A DNA stretch of 64,000 nt from Larus michahellis (Eukaryota > Chordata > Aves > Charadriiformes > Laridae): NCBI RefSeq assembly GCF_964199755.1, contig NC_133906.1, positions 15,597,378-15,661,377 of the forward strand. The letters are read 5' to 3'. A program made the position numbers and the translations under genes. A model generated the notes under the pieces. That model made no database searches, was not told the DNA's origin, and was given only the letters and a program-made list of their open reading frames with translations. The first letter of the stretch is position 1, and each line of letters starts with the position of its first letter. This document shows, one piece after another, positions 26,440 to 37,610 of the stretch.

Positions 26440-26760
26440 AGCTTTAACCCGTGGGAACAGCAGGTTTTGCAGGACTTTGGCACCCGTGTAATTAGCTGGT
26501 TTTGCTGAGCCCGACAGCTCAGGTGACGTCAGACCCTGCTGGGATCATCAACTTGTCTTTTAAATCCATCTCTGCTCTGGGAACGAGTGCTGCAAATGTC
26601 AAAGGAGCTTAAAATATTCATTACCAAAACTCATCATTCCAGCCCCGAAATGTTCACGGTGATTACCTCAGTTGGTTTCAGTAGGGTTTGGAGAGTTGCC
26701 AGCCGCATTATGTGATAAGCCACAGCAAGTCAGTATTGACAGAGGAGTCAAAAATAAAAG
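26440..26760. promoter_or_regulatory. candidate regulatory element with a full CRE
   Basis: A perfect palindromic cAMP-response element, TGACGTCA, lies at 26524-26531. Around it are a homeodomain-like core (GTAATTAGC, near 26490), CTTTTAAATCC and ATTATGTGATAAG words. No open frame of note crosses it. CREB/ATF-family proteins bind such sites when unmethylated. Placement far from any recognisable promoter makes an enhancer more likely than a core promoter, if it is functional at all. Confidence 0.2.
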
Positions 26761-29410
26761 TGTAAAGGACTGTCCGTTTTCCTCATCCTTCAGCCAAAAG
26801 CAAGTTTTCAAAACTTCTGCGCTCTGTTCTAAAATCCTTTTACTCAGGTGACATTTAAAGTCTGGGGCTTACAAGTGTGATTTCACAGGATTAATGTGAT
26901 GCTACCATTAGCACGTGAATGTGTACGTGACATTCCCGTGCACATATTTGTAGTGAAAATGGGACAGATCCGCAGCTCATGTAAACCTCCGAGTCCCTTT
27001 TTATGGCTCTCCTTTGATTTATGCAAGCTGAGATTTTGAGGCAAACTCAGTAGTTTGCTCTTCAGTCCCTTTTTTTAATTAATGATATCAAAGTATGCTC
27101 TCTAGAGAGAGTCAGAGTGAAGATACAGCAACTTTTCTGGTTAGATGAAAGATCTAAAACATTGCTGAAAAAATTGTTTCCAGGCATTTCAAACGATAGG
27201 GTCTTTTTTCCCATTTTCAACAGTTTCAAAAAGAAAAAAAGAAGTATTTCTTTTCTCTTAAAAACTTAATCTGTTTCTTCTTGAAAATGATGAAACAAAG
27301 TACATAGGCAATTTTGGAAATACTTTTAGTTCTTTTTGGAAATATTGCTAAATGAACATGAGTGTATTATTCAAACATATTAATCTATTTTCCAAAAAAA
27401 ACCTTTTCAGAAGAAAACACTTGCCCGCTGCTAATGAGAAGGTGTTTACTGGCTGTTTCGGATTGCTTTGGTTGTATTCTGTACATGTTTGTTGTTTGGA
27501 TTTACTCGGTGTTTTAATTAATTCAGCTCACCTGAAATAGGCTTAAATTGCAATTTTCAGCAAATTCATTTTATTGCCTCTCAACAGACTGGGCATTAAT
27601 TACTTTTGTAATTTAAAAAAAAAAAAAGCATATGGGGAGTAAATACGCCTTCGGCTCTTTTGGATGCTTTAAATTACCCTCTTTTAAGAGGCGCTGGCAG
27701 AACTCAGCCCTGTTAGGGACATGATGGAGGTGTCCCCCAGCCCTGGGATGTGGCTGCGCGGGCACCATGCTGCTGCACGGCCCTGTGTCACCCGGGATGC
27801 GGCCTCAGCACGTGGGAATTGCAATCGCTATTTAAAAAAAAACCAGGCATTTATGTCACTATTAAGAAATCGTTTGGGGTCAATATAGCCAAGTTCCGCT
27901 GGACCGATTTAGCCCCATCAGTGTGTTTGGCAGGTACATATTGGCCTTGGTCTGTAAAGGGAAGCCGGTGATGCACAAGCTTCTCCTCTCTCTTGTCCTG
28001 TTAGCAAAACAAACCATTCGAAATCGAGGAGTCATGCCCTAACTGTCATGAGATGGGCTTAATAACTGTGAAAATAAATGGAGAGGGTGGTTGTCTTTTG
28101 ATTTTGAGCCATCAGGTTAATGAAGTCTAGAGTTCTGCTGTTCAAGTAAAATGGTTTGAGAATGCGGGATCTAATGTAATCTCATTACTCCAGTTTGAGA
28201 AATTAAAGACAACTCTGGTTGCAATAGGAGCAAGTTCCAATGAAGCAACGCAGCTTCCTATGAGTAAAGAGCATCCACCAGGACTGCACAAAGTCCTCGT
28301 TGCCGGGCTCTTTTCCACCTGGGAGGGAGCTAGGCTAAAGGGGCAAACATGAGAAGCAAACGAATGTCCTCAGTTTCCATTTCTGTAATTTAAGATAAAA
28401 ACATTAAAGGCACTTGCCATGGCTTTGGTTGCAGCTCAAAACATCACGTCCCCATCTCGGAGCTATCAACAGAGGGGTGATGGACCAAAGGAGAGCTTGA
28501 ACCTCGTCACTTAGACGCAGCAGCTTTCTAGGCAAATGCACTTTGAGTAGAAATTTGGCTTTTAATCAGTCCCACCCTAAGTGACTCTCCGTCCCGCGAG
28601 AGGAAAGGAGCCTGCCCGACTCCTGGGTCCCTCCTGCCCCCAAACACGATCTGGGCTTGAATAGAGAGGCTGTTGGCAATTTTTATTCTGGTCATTTACT
28701 CCTTCTTGCAGAGTCCAACTCTGCAGTACAGATGTTAAGGCACAGCTGTTTATCATTTTTTTTTCTGGTCAGTCATGTGAATTGTCCCCTGGTAGGTTGC
28801 TTTTTTATTTTTTTTTAAGTCTAACGTCTGCTGGCAAAATCTATGATTTTTCTTTTTTTGTTGTTTTTTAATTCACATAATTAGTCACAGTCCCTGAGAA
28901 AAGACATGAAATGCTCCAGCAAAAAGATGTATATGTCAGCTGTGGATTCCTCCCTGTCACCTTCACGGTGAGGAGGCGTCTCAGCAGCTGTGCTAGAAAT
29001 GTGGGCTTCTTGGCTGTGTGGTCCTGCTGCTGCATCACACATCCCGATTTGGATCTGCATGCTCATTTTTAGCAGAGCATCACTTCAAGTGAAGCCCCCA
29101 GCCCAGTCCCTCCCCTCCCGTCATTCCCCTGGGCTCATCCTGGTCCTGCAAAGAGGTGCTGGAGCTCAGCATCCTGTGCTGAAGCCAGCGGGCACCATTG
29201 GACCATGCAAGGTGGGAGCAGGAACTTCTCCAGGCATTTGAGACCAATCATCATTTTCCAGCAAATATGTTTTGAGTGCGGTCCTTCCGCTAACGCGTCT
29301 CCTCTGACAGCCTGGGCTGCCGGCTCCCCAAAGCCATGGGGAGAACATGGTGCCCTGTAGACAGGAGAAGGGAGCTGTTTTGTGGGTTATGTCCTAAGCC
29401 ATCTGAAGTG
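26761..29410. other. unique non-coding sequence
   Basis: Single-copy DNA. It includes an A13 run at 27615-27627 and T-rich tracts around 28758-28870. The first part (to about 27600) is AT-rich and gene-free in texture. No exon or mobile element is identified. Confidence 0.5.
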
Positions 29411-29727
29411 GGGCTACAAGAAAGCTGGAGAGAGACATTTTACAAGGGTGTGTAGTGATAGGATGAGGGGTAATGGCTTCAGACTGGAGGCGGGGAGACT
29501 TGGATGAGATCTCAGTATGAAATTTTTCACTGTGAGGGTGGTGAGCCCCTGGCCCAGGTTGCCCAGAGAAGCTGTGGCTGCCCCATCCCTGGAGGGGTTC
29601 AAGGCCAGGTTGGACGGGGCTTGGAGCAACCTGGTGTGGTGGGAGGTGTCCCTGCCCAGGGCAGGGGGTTAGAACTGGATGGTCTTTAAGGTCCCTTCCA
29701 AATCTAACCATTCTATGATTCTATGAT
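29411..29727 (+). mobile_element. CR1 LINE 3' fragment (copy A)
   Basis: This 5'-truncated CR1 starts near GGGCTACAAGAAAGCTGG and ends with two perfect ATTCTATG octamers. It covers the last part of ORF2 and the short 3' UTR. The coding remnant is the CR1 tail with a block equivalent to RLPREAVAAPSLEGFKARLD in one frame, broken by substitutions upstream. Positions 29557-29668 are identical over 112 bp to 37441-37552 in copy B. The octamers are followed by CTTGAGGT, also present after copy B. The copy cannot move by itself: no RT core, no endonuclease. Confidence 0.95.
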
Positions 29728-32700
29728 CTTGAGGTCAGGTCACAGAGTAGTTAAGTGCAGGCAGCTTCTTGCCTTCAGGTTTGGGAATAAAACTCGTGCA
29801 TGCAGGGAATTTGTCTTTCTCCCATAATTTAATTTCAGAAAAACAGATTTACATCAGCTTGACAGAGCAGTAGAGATTTGGCTGCTGGTCTACGTAATAT
29901 ATCTACATAAGATAATATATGTCTGTGTAGGCTGATACAGTTTTAGGTAGCCCTCTGATACCAGTAACCACACCAAAAAAGAGAAAAGTTTTGAAAGCTT
30001 TTTTTGTGTGTGTTTCCTCTTCTCTTCCACCCCTAAAGTGAAAACAAGCAGATAAAAATCAGACGTATCAAGTTTGCAAACTCTTCCTGAAGCCAGGAGT
30101 GGGGCTGGGCAGCGAAGATTCCAGATCCCAACTCTTCTGTTGGCTTGCGGGGATGCCGGCCATGGGAGCTGCTTTTGTGGCTGTGCAAGGAGTGTCCCAT
30201 TTCAAAGCAGGGGTGGGAATTTATTCCCAGGAAGTACAAATAAATCTCTCCCTCTGCAGCGTGGCTGCGTGCAAGCGCGGGACGGCTGCAGGAGCAGCCA
30301 CAGTTCAGTACCGGGGCACGGCGAGGCTTCGCCGGGATGGATGAAAGCAAATTTCTGGATGCTGCTGGGGCATGTGTTCACAATTCCTCCTTTCCTACCG
30401 TTTTAACAGGTTCCCATGCGTTTACTCATCCTTTATAGGGTGTTAATCTCCTGTTGCCCGTTTTCCAAGGGTTTGTACCTGCCATCTGTTTGTAAACTGA
30501 CGCTCTTCAGCAATGATAGCCTTGACCAAAAAAGTGATTTAAAAAGAATTTCTTGATTGAAAAAATATTGCGTCAGGCAGATGATAAACAGGTGGTAACT
30601 GGAGGGAAGTCTGGTTTACCAGTAGGAAATAAAATTGTTCCATAAATCCAGTGAAATCCTATTACAATGGTGGGGTTGACCAGGGCATAAAGATAAGGGT
30701 AAAGATCCTTGATTTTTCTTTAAATTACAGTTTTGAGTATCTCATAGAATAAATGGGAATGTCCTTTCTGTGCCAGGACACAGGTGAGGATGGGTTTTAG
30801 GAGAGTTAATTACTTCATTTCAATGAAAGGAAACAGGAGGTTCTGGCTGTTGTACCAGCTTTCCCATATCTGCATGGGCATCTCTTGGCTGCTTTTGCAC
30901 CCCGTAGCTCTCAGTTGTGGGGCTGGGGAAAATTTGGGCATCCTTATGGTGCTTAAACACAGTGCTACTGATCCATGTATCAGCATATTCATAGGGGTCA
31001 AACCCTTCTGGGGTTGTCCAAGTTGTCCTGCAGCTTATTACTGCCGAGAGCTGCTGTCCCTGCCCACCTTGGCTTGCTTTAACTATGCTGGTTCCCCAGC
31101 GAAAGCAGAGCCAGCCCTCTACAGCAGCATGTCTGTGTGTCCTTCCACCCCAGCCACTCGTCCTGGGTGGTGCTCGGCTGCTCTATGTGTCCCCATGGCT
31201 ACAGCCCAGCCTCTTTGTTCAGCCTTGGGTAATTTTCCACTTTCCAGACCTCCTCCATGCAATAAATTAAGTCAGTCTGGCTTCCCAGCCCAGCCTCTCG
31301 CTGGTGTAGGGACTGGTTTAGGGCTCCCCTGCTCCCCAGCTCCAGTGTGGGGGATCGGCATGCCCACACCAAGAACACGTCACATCTCCTAGCTGTTATG
31401 CTGAAAACACAGCCAGGAATCATAAGCTGCATGTCATCTCAGTCCAGAAATTGTCACACCAGTTTGTATTTACTTTTTAAGAGAGGAACCTCGGGCATCT
31501 CAGATGTGGTACCTCCAAACTGACAATAAATCATAAAGTCATTCTGTTATGTGCAGTGCCGTATATCAAAGAAATTGCTAATAATAACAACAATTCTTTA
31601 GCTTTTATTCCTTTGTTTTTTGCTCTGTTTTAGTTCTGATGGCCAGTCTAAAATCTCTGCCTGGATTGCCTACTCCAACCTGGCTGGAAATTTCAGGTGC
31701 CGTTGAAACCACCCAGTTGTTTGCCCCAGTGAATACAGGGCATGCTCCTGGGACTACTGCAAAGAGCAAAACAGGGCAACACTGTGGGCACACAGAGGAA
31801 GAAAAATCCTGGAAAAAATTATGGCAATGACCAAATCTTCTGGGACCCATTAAAAGGTAATAATTCTAACCAAAGGAAGGGGGATTTTCCCGTTGTGAAA
31901 TGAAACAAACATTCAGAAATGATTTGTGAGTGTGTGTTTAAATTTAAAATTTTATAAAGTATGTTGTTCAAAGGCTCTTTTCTTCCCGGGGTAGTTTGGT
32001 TACAATCTTCTCTTAAGAAAGAAAATCTCTGCAAAGAACACAGCCTCTGAAGCTTGCTTTGCTCAGCCCTCACCGTGCAAATAGCACTACGCCGTGATAT
32101 TTGGCAGCAGATCTTTCACTCTTTTAATTACTGCTGTGGTCCTGCTAGATGCAGAGCATCTCAGGGCTGAGTTTTGAGTGGTTCTGTGCCAAGTTTGTGC
32201 CACGAATAAATCTGGATAGTCGTGGGGCAGGTGAACGGTGAGGGAGATCCCGATGCCCTCCATTGCCCGGTTGGAGGATGCTCAGCACCCTCCTTTCAGA
32301 CCAGTTTTCCATTGCAAACGATGCCACAGCTCTCCCAGCTTTGTCGTTTTGGGGCTGATTTAAGTCTTCCGAAGGTGCTGTAAGTATCCATGTAAATGCC
32401 CAACCTGGACCACGCCAGCAGCAGAGCTGGACACCAGCTCGCCCTGTCCCCTGGGGTGCCGAGGCTGTCGCTGTGCTTTGCTGAGCTTTTTCCCTATCTA
32501 AACCGTATCATTGCAAATAAAATGCCCAAGGGCTTTTCATACTAGCCTAAATATAAAAAATTCTGCCACATATTCCTCTTAAGAGGTTGGGTTTCAGACA
32601 AAGCTGTCTTTATGGCAGCACTTAGGTTGGATGCCAGTTTTTGAAATTGCCGCAGCATTTTTTGTGCAACTATATTGAAAAAGCTATTGCGGAGCAGTTA

Positions 32701-33472
32701 TTTATGAAAGGCAAGCTAGCGCATAGGCACGGCCTTTTATGTTGCTCACTTCTTGATTAAAAAAGGTACTTTTGTGCATCTTGAAATACTTTCCTGAGTA
32801 GAGAGGAACTTACACTGCAACATGTGTGTGTCGTGCTTTGAGGCAGTAAGGCTGCAGGCCATGCAATTAAAAAGAAGGTACCATTTGTTAAAATGTTTGC
32901 TTCTGCACAGCACAATGAAGACTCTGTGCTGTTATTAGAGTCACAAAAGTAGCCAGTAATATTATCCTGGCCCCACTCCAAGAATAAAAATCAGCTCAGG
33001 TCTGTGTCATTAACTCAATAACTGTGTCATCTGAGTAATTGCTAGGATCTCAGGTTTTTTCCTATTCTGCATGAATTTCTGAGTTTTAATATTCAGGTAC
33101 ATTAGACTGTAATTTCGTATTGATTTTTAAGCAGAGAAGACGTAGAGATGTAATTTTAAGGAACATTATCAGTTATTTGATTAAATTAATTGCCCCCTTT
33201 CACGTACAGTAGTCACATAACATCCTTAATTTGACAGTAGCATGAAAATGTTATCTGTATTTTTGAACTGTGGTTGCCTGCATGGCGAGTCCTCACCCTT
33301 CCCCTCAGAAAAGTCTGGTTATTGGTTTGTAGGAGATGGTGGAGGTGGGGAGGTCAGCTCTGGTTTAGGCTGTGAAGATTAAACATTTACTCTCCATGGG
33401 GGAATTAAGTGGTAAAATGAAAGCCAGACACCAAATCAGCTCTTTTGGAAGGAACAACATCTTTCCATAAAA
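29728..33472. other. unique non-coding sequence
   Basis: Single-copy DNA. A 202-codon plus open frame (30784-31392) has no recognisable domain. An acceptor-like tract ending near 30730 and a donor (CACAG before GTGAGG at 30784) bound about 50 bases that are closed in all frames. The stretches 32500-32760 and 33000-33270 are AT-rich with TTAATT-type words and may be conserved non-coding DNA. Confidence 0.5.
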
Positions 33473-33629
33473 TCATAGAATCATAGAATGGTTCGGGTTA
33501 GAAGGGACCTGTAAAGGTCATCTAGTTCAACCCCCTGCCATGACCAGGGACATCTTCAACTAGACCAGGTTGCTCAGAGCCTCATCCAGCCTGACCTTGA
33601 ATGTTTCCAGGGATGGAGATCTACCACCT
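33473..33629 (-). mobile_element. CR1 LINE 3' tip, minus orientation
   Basis: This is a 157-bp CR1 tail in antisense. It begins with two TCATAGAA octamers at 33473, followed by the antisense of the CR1 3' end (GGTTCGGGTTAGAAGGGACC, then the CCCCCTGCC block) and the end of the ORF2 coding region (CCAGGTTGCTCAGAGCC). It breaks off near 33629 after CCAGGGATGGAGAT. The octamers are perfect but the body differs from copies A and B at many sites, suggesting an older or different subfamily. Confidence 0.93.
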
Positions 33630-34839
33630 ACCAAAATCTGTGTAGCCAGTATGGTTCTACCTCCAGTAACACTGGTTTTGCTGGCAGATCGCACTTAACA
33701 TGGTGCCCAGAGCAAAGTGCTCTCCTGACCTGGGGCCCTTGGGCACATCTACATGGAAAAAAATGGCTAAATTCCTGGTTGGTGGCTCTTGCTTGCAGAG
33801 CCATGCCCCTGCCTGTGCAGCTCTTCCTCTTGCTTCTCTCTCCATCCCTCTGCGGAAGATTTCTTAAGGCATTTGTTCATCTCGGGATTACTTTAATGCG
33901 CTAAGAAGCCTGATGGAGTAAGACTTGTCCTGTCCCTAATTAGCTCATTTAGAATGAAAAATCGCAGAGCATTTTCTGCCTTCTGCAAATAGATTAAAGA
34001 GCTTTTATGCAAAAACAATCACATAAAATGTTTTTTAAAATAGTATCTATTTAAAAACAAGTTACTCTTTGATAAAAGTAATAGAAGCTGCTTTTTACTG
34101 GAAACAGCTAGTGCCACATAACATACCTCGAGCATCCTTCATTGGCATATTTCAAAGTACTTTGAAAAAAATGAAAGATAATTATCCCTATTTTATACAT
34201 TGGGAAAGACCATGAAATGAGTTTTTCAGTTGTTCCCGCGGCACCGAGAGCACAGGGAACAAATCCTAAACACCATGAGGCTTCGTCCAAATTTTTATCA
34301 ACAGTGTTCCTGTCTGTGGTCCCATTTTATAGTGTACCCATTGGAGGCCTCTTTCTCTGAGCGACACAATATTTTAATCAGTCACGAGCCTTCATCTCTT
34401 TATTTAACTCCATTAATAATGCAGTTTCTTTCTTTATTTCCTCCATTGATTCCCTGTGCTGACATGGAAGAGTCTGAGTTACCTTTGCCTATAAACCCCT
34501 TCGGCACGTGGGCACCACTGAGTTCCCTCGTGTGAAATCCCCCTGGAAATTCCAGCTGTGGGGGCTGGCAGCGTAACTGCGGTCCCAGCCCTGTGCGAAC
34601 CACCATCCCGTGTCATCTGAAACGCAACGTAACCTCAGAAATGAACGTTTGGCCCCACTGATCAAGATCCAGATGGATAAATTCAAGCTGGGGGCCCAGT
34701 TTTGACCCATGTCTGATTTAAATGCAAAGTATCGTAAATCGTTTAAAGCCATTCCTGCATGTGTTTAAGCTTACCCATGCGAGCAGTCTCATTGAAGTCA
34801 ATTACGAACAATGGCATTTCTTTCTTCTCTATTCACTGC
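33630..34839. other. unique non-coding sequence
   Basis: Single-copy DNA; AT-rich from about 33880 to 34200. No gene or repeat is recognised. Confidence 0.5.
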
Positions 34840-35440
34840 TGATTTCTGGTACAGGGTGTAAATGACTCTTTTATTGCCTTTGACACCGAAGTCCCTCAGC
34901 CAGCCATTAAAGAGGCATCACACTAATTGATAAATGCTGCTTGACTCGGGGGTGGCTTTTAATTTTATAATCCTATTAAAAATGATAGATATGTCAAATA
35001 TTTGTGCCTACTGGACAGAACATATGATTCTGCTCTAAGGTTTCCAGTTTAATTTTTTTTTTAAAGCAATTGGGCAGAACCACTGATGTAAGACAAACAG
35101 ATGCTCTTCAGCTGTACTTTTCCATAAATGATTTTGTTCTGGATTTTTTTTTTTTTTTTTGTTCCCCTACCAGGCATATCAAGTTCAAAAGAAAACGCTC
35201 CCTCTTACTAATGAGAAGATTAATCGCATTCACATATGCAGCAGACTTTGTCAGTTCTGTTGAAAGTTTGATGACCTTTAAGAGACAAAGTTTTAGTGTG
35301 CCCAAAATAAATAATTCATCCTCCACAGATTTGCCCTCTGTATCCATTTGCTTAAATCTGAAGCACGCTGATTAAAGCGGCTGAGTGCAATTATCTTCAT
35401 ACCTCATCGAGACAAAAATCTCTATTTTCCTATGGTACTT
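34840..35440. promoter_or_regulatory. AT-rich candidate conserved non-coding element with strong acceptor-like tract
   Basis: The block holds CACTAATTGATAAATG and similar homeodomain-like words. A T17 run at 35144-35160 is followed by GTTCCCCTACCAG, an excellent acceptor-like sequence ending at 35173. The next bases stay open for about 29 codons in the first frame and longer in another, but no donor follows. I favour a conserved regulatory element over an exon; both readings are unproven. Confidence 0.2.
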
Positions 35441-37146
35441 CAAAGCAGAATTGCTCTTTTAAAGATATCAACAGTCTGATATACACGGGATCCATTTTTG
35501 CTCTGATTTATGTCCAGCTCTCTGTAGCAGTCTCCAAAATCACACAAAAACCTCTGAATTTCTCTTTTCCATACGAGTTCTTTTTCCAGCACTGAAAGCT
35601 GAAATGTGTAACTAATCCTCTTGCAAAATCTTTGAAATTGTCACCTTCAAACGCAACTGGAAAATTCATCTCTGTTCTCATGTACAGGGAGAAAAATGTC
35701 ATCTACGCAAGTGGCAAGATGTGATTTCCTTTGATTACTGCAATTATTGACACTGCCGGGCTCCTTCCATCTACGAAGGCTGCACTTTGCTAATTGCCAA
35801 GAAAACTCCTTGCCCCTTTCTCTCCCCCTTGCAATGCCCACTTTGCTGATTTCTCGCCCCACCTGTTGCCCTTTTGGGTCTCAGCCCGGCTTTCGCAAAT
35901 AATGATGCGTGGAAATAACATCAGCTACGGGCGCAGCCAAAAGGGACCGCTCATGGGATGGAACATGCAGGGGCGGGCGCTGGTCCCCGTCCCAAAGAGC
36001 ACATAGACATTGCGGGTCCCCTCCGGCCATCGGCTTCAGGGGGCATGTTGGGAACCTCCTGCAGTGACCACATGCAGATAAATAAGCTGATTATAAAATA
36101 GCCAAGCAGATGGTCTCTTTTGTTGCTACCTGTGAAAATAAGTACAGTCCTCCTATTTCCCTGGGAGGAAGGAAACAGCTCAGCAGACATCACACCGCTC
36201 TTAGTTTATTTAGGACACTCTGAAAGAAAGGCTGAATGAATATTGCAGCCATTTAAATGAATCTTTCCTGGCCCCATGTGAAATTAGACTGAACTGGCAC
36301 CATGTCACCTTGTTACTAGAGAGAACAAATATTCCCCCTGGCAAAAATCCCACTTCAGGCTTGAAAAAATGTTGGGTTTTTTTCACGCAGAAATTGAAAT
36401 TGGTCTTAAATGCTCTCTGGATTTAATGTTGCTTGTTATAGATGAAACAATGAAAATGAAAGAGGAAATAATAAGGGATTGCTGGGTTTTTAAAGGTGAT
36501 TTACAGACAAAAGGAAATCCTAGGGATTAGGAAGTTGTTTAAATACCAGCGACAGTCAAATATGGAAACATTCCAAAATCAGAGATTAGGAAAAAGAAAA
36601 AAAAGAAAAACATATGAATTGCAATGAACAAAGCCATGAAGGAAAGGAAGGTATATTCGGAAAGAAAAAAAGTATCCAGGCAAAGAAAAGCAAAAAGCCT
36701 CATAAAACCAGAAACAAGACACCTGCTTTTCTGGCAGTTACCAGCAGCAAGGACGACTCCACCTGCCAAACCCAATTTTTAACATCAGTAAATCACCATG
36801 CGGGTAAAATAACAGGATGTTGGAAAGGAAACAATTTTCACTAATTAGCGTATCAGATACCGCTCTCATACACTCAGCGCTCGCAGTATTGAGCAAGAGC
36901 TCAGAGTTTGCTCCGACTCTTCCGAGTTGTTATGAGGATAACCCCTTTTCCCATCCAAGCGCCTTTGGCAGTTGGTTGCAAGGTGGGGCTGGCTCCCATG
37001 GAGAGGGCAGCACCGGTGCTTCCAGGGGAGCGGGATGCAGTTCCCCAGGAACTGTGGTGGCTCTCTGGGACCCTCCACCATGGGTGCCAGCTGAGGAACC
37101 GGTGCTGAGCACTGCATCACCGACAGGACAGGGAAAGCTGAATAAG
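35441..37146. other. unique non-coding sequence
   Basis: Single-copy DNA. The section 36180-36560 is AT-rich and enhancer-like in texture. A purine-rich A/G stretch runs through 36590-36710. No exon is recognised. Confidence 0.5.
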
Positions 37147-37610
37147 AAAACGGAGAAAGTCCAGAGGAGGGCCACGAAGATGATCATGGGCTGAAGCCCC
37201 TCTGCTGTGAGGACAGGCTGAGAGAGCTGGGGGGGTTCAGCCTGGAGAAGAGAAGGCTCTGGGGAGACCTTGGAGCCCCTTCCAGTCCCTAAAGGGGCTC
37301 CAGGAAAGCTGGGGAGGGACTCTGGATCAGGGAGGGGAGCCATAGGACGAAGGGTAATGGTTTTAAACTGAAAGAGGGGAGATTTAGATGAGATCTCAGG
37401 AAGAAATTCTTTGCTGTGAGGGTGGTGAGCCCCTGGCCCCGGTTGCCCAGAGAAGCTGTGGCTGCCCCATCCCTGGAGGGGTTCAAGGCCAGGTTGGACG
37501 GGGCTTGGAGCAACCTGGTGTGGTGGGAGGTGTCCCTGCCCAGGGCAGGGGGTGGTACTGGATGATCTTTAAGGTCCCTTCCAAATCTAACCATTCTATG
37601 ATTCTATGAT
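37147..37610 (+). mobile_element. CR1 LINE fragment (copy B)
   Basis: This longer 5'-truncated CR1 begins near GTCCAGAGGAGGGCCACGAA and ends in two ATTCTATG octamers at 37594-37610. It spans the C-terminal ORF2 region (GAGAGAGCTGGGGGGGTTCAG, then CTGGAGAAGAGAAGGCTC, the LSLEKRRL-type block) through the 3' UTR. Frameshifts and stops break the frame. The 112-bp run 37441-37552 equals that of copy A, and the same non-canonical CTTGAGGT follows at 37611-37618. This pair is the closest relationship among the eight copies. Confidence 0.95.

Noticed and set aside
30784..31392. 202-codon plus-strand open frame
   Set aside because: No domain, low-complexity Pro/Ser/Cys-rich content and no exon signals that fit the frame.
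35070..35375. 101-codon plus-strand frame crossing the T17 tract
   Set aside because: It includes a poly-Phe run from the T tract and no donor; better explained as non-coding DNA.
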